From: UBA1930 sp943368475
GTDB lineage: Bacteria; Bacteroidota; Bacteroidia; Chitinophagales; Chitinophagaceae
NCBI GenBank assembly: GCA_943368475.1
Contig: CALRLF020000006.1
Span: 33,845-97,844 of the forward strand
Direction: 5' to 3'
Length of the DNA stretch: 64,000 nt
Shown: piece by piece, positions 63,549-64,000 of the stretch
How positions within the stretch are numbered: position 1 is the first letter of the stretch
Layout: each line of letters opens with the position of its first letter
Made by a program: the position numbers and the translations under genes
Notes under the pieces: generated by a model
The model's database searches: none
Told to the model about the DNA's origin: nothing
What the model saw: the letters and a program-made list of their open reading frames with translations, nothing else

Positions 63549-64000
63549 TTGTCAACTATAATATTAGCTATTGAATCTTCTTGTGATGAAACCTCTGCAT
63601 CAATTTGTGTGGATGGAAAAATTTTATCCAACTTTATTGCCAATCAAACAGTGCATGAAAAATATGGAGGTGTTGTTCCAGAATTAGCAAGTAGAGCTCA
63701 CATGCAAAATATTGTTCCTGTTGTAGATACTGCTATTAAAGAAGCAGCTGCTAATCATCATTCACCAATCAGCCTTCAAAATATAGATGCCATTGCATTT
63801 ACACAGGCTCCAGGGTTAATTGGCAGCTTATTAGTAGGTACTCAATTTGCAAAATCATTGGCATTATCATTAGACAAACCGTTGATTGCTGTGCATCATA
63901 TGCAGGCTCATGTATTGGCTAATTTAATAGACGAAAACAACAGACCTGACTTTCCTTTTTTATGTTTGACAGTGAGTGGTGGTCACACACAAATTGTATT
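63549..64000 (+). CDS. tsaD: tRNA N6-adenosine threonylcarbamoyltransferase (5' part)
   Basis: The first 150 codons of TsaD, cut by the window end. The frame has no ATG; the family start fits TTG 63549 (TTG-TCA-ACT-ATA-ATA-TTA then AIESSCDETS). IESSCDETSASICVDG, GGVVPELASRAHMQNIVPVV, APGLIGSLLVGTQFAKSLA, the metal-binding H-x3-H in VHHMQAHVLA, and TVSGGHTQIV are all typical. The enzyme transfers threonylcarbamoyl to A37 of ANN-decoding tRNAs. The transcript may begin in the TACTTT repeat just upstream. Confidence 0.92.
   Translation, partial: MSTIILAIESSCDETSASICVDGKILSNFIANQTVHEKYGGVVPELASRAHMQNIVPVVDTAIKEAAANHHSPISLQNIDAIAFTQAPGLIGSLLVGTQFAKSLALSLDKPLIAVHHMQAHVLANLIDENNRPDFPFLCLTVSGGHTQIV

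Overview
The window looks like chromosomal DNA from a member of the Bacteroidota, most likely a Chitinophagaceae-type bacterium. The evidence is low GC with weak Shine-Dalgarno signals, promoter words of the TAnnTTTG type, many secreted proteins ending in type IX secretion (T9SS) sorting domains, a PorP/SprF protein beside a gliding-motility-type giant protein, a GLPGLI protein, TonB-receptor-like beta-barrels, a B-type succinate dehydrogenase, and several Bacteroidota-restricted families (DUF3810, DUF6526, DUF4450). This placement comes from reading protein families, not from a database search.

Layout. Bases 1-16000 are a carbohydrate-degradation and cell-surface region. It holds the 3' end of a T9SS cargo protein, a tight three-gene glycosidase operon (GH2, DUF4450/six-hairpin and a second six-hairpin enzyme), a large T9SS cargo protein and a GH35 beta-galactosidase. 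No SusC/SusD pair is visible. Bases 16000-30400 carry housekeeping genes (holA, a PolB-like exonuclease, tilS, glnS, trmN6, sdaA) mixed with a coiled-coil membrane protein, a DUF3810 putative metalloprotease and two tandem paralogous T9SS cargo proteins. Bases 30400-39000 hold DUF6526, PorP/SprF, a 1717-residue IgGFc-binding/PKD/gliding C-terminal protein, tRNA-Gln with a clear promoter and terminator, and a TPR protein. Bases 39000-48000 hold glgB and two outer-membrane beta-barrel proteins, one followed directly by a GLPGLI gene. Bases 48000-52700 hold an ArsC/Spx-like protein, a YkgJ protein, xerD, an orphan T9SS domain, a Cys-motif/T9SS hybrid protein and a porin. Bases 52800-64000 are central metabolism: amt, ppc, pdhB, sdhCAB, then a MacB-type permease and the start of tsaD.

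How genes work together. The glycosidases probably remove galactose and other sugars from a branched polysaccharide after export to the periplasm or surface. T9SS cargo proteins and PorP/SprF point to a surface-display and gliding system whose core genes lie elsewhere. SdhCAB, Ppc and PdhB feed and run the TCA cycle, Amt and the adjacent porin may bring in ammonium, and GlgB makes glycogen.

No complete novel defence or mobile system was found. The most interesting signals are small: a dispersed repeat around the word GTGTGCGACGCCACT (four copies, one inside a gene start and one inside the sdh operon), a GC-rich intergenic repeat-like island, a heptamer array inserted in the tilS coding region, a 14-base dinucleotide run in a signal peptide that could allow phase variation, promoter words only 3-6 bases from several start codons, and a protein whose Sec-type signal follows an 80-residue Cys-containing domain. 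Several start codons given here are ATGs downstream of the longest open frame, chosen from signal peptides, family starts or promoter positions.
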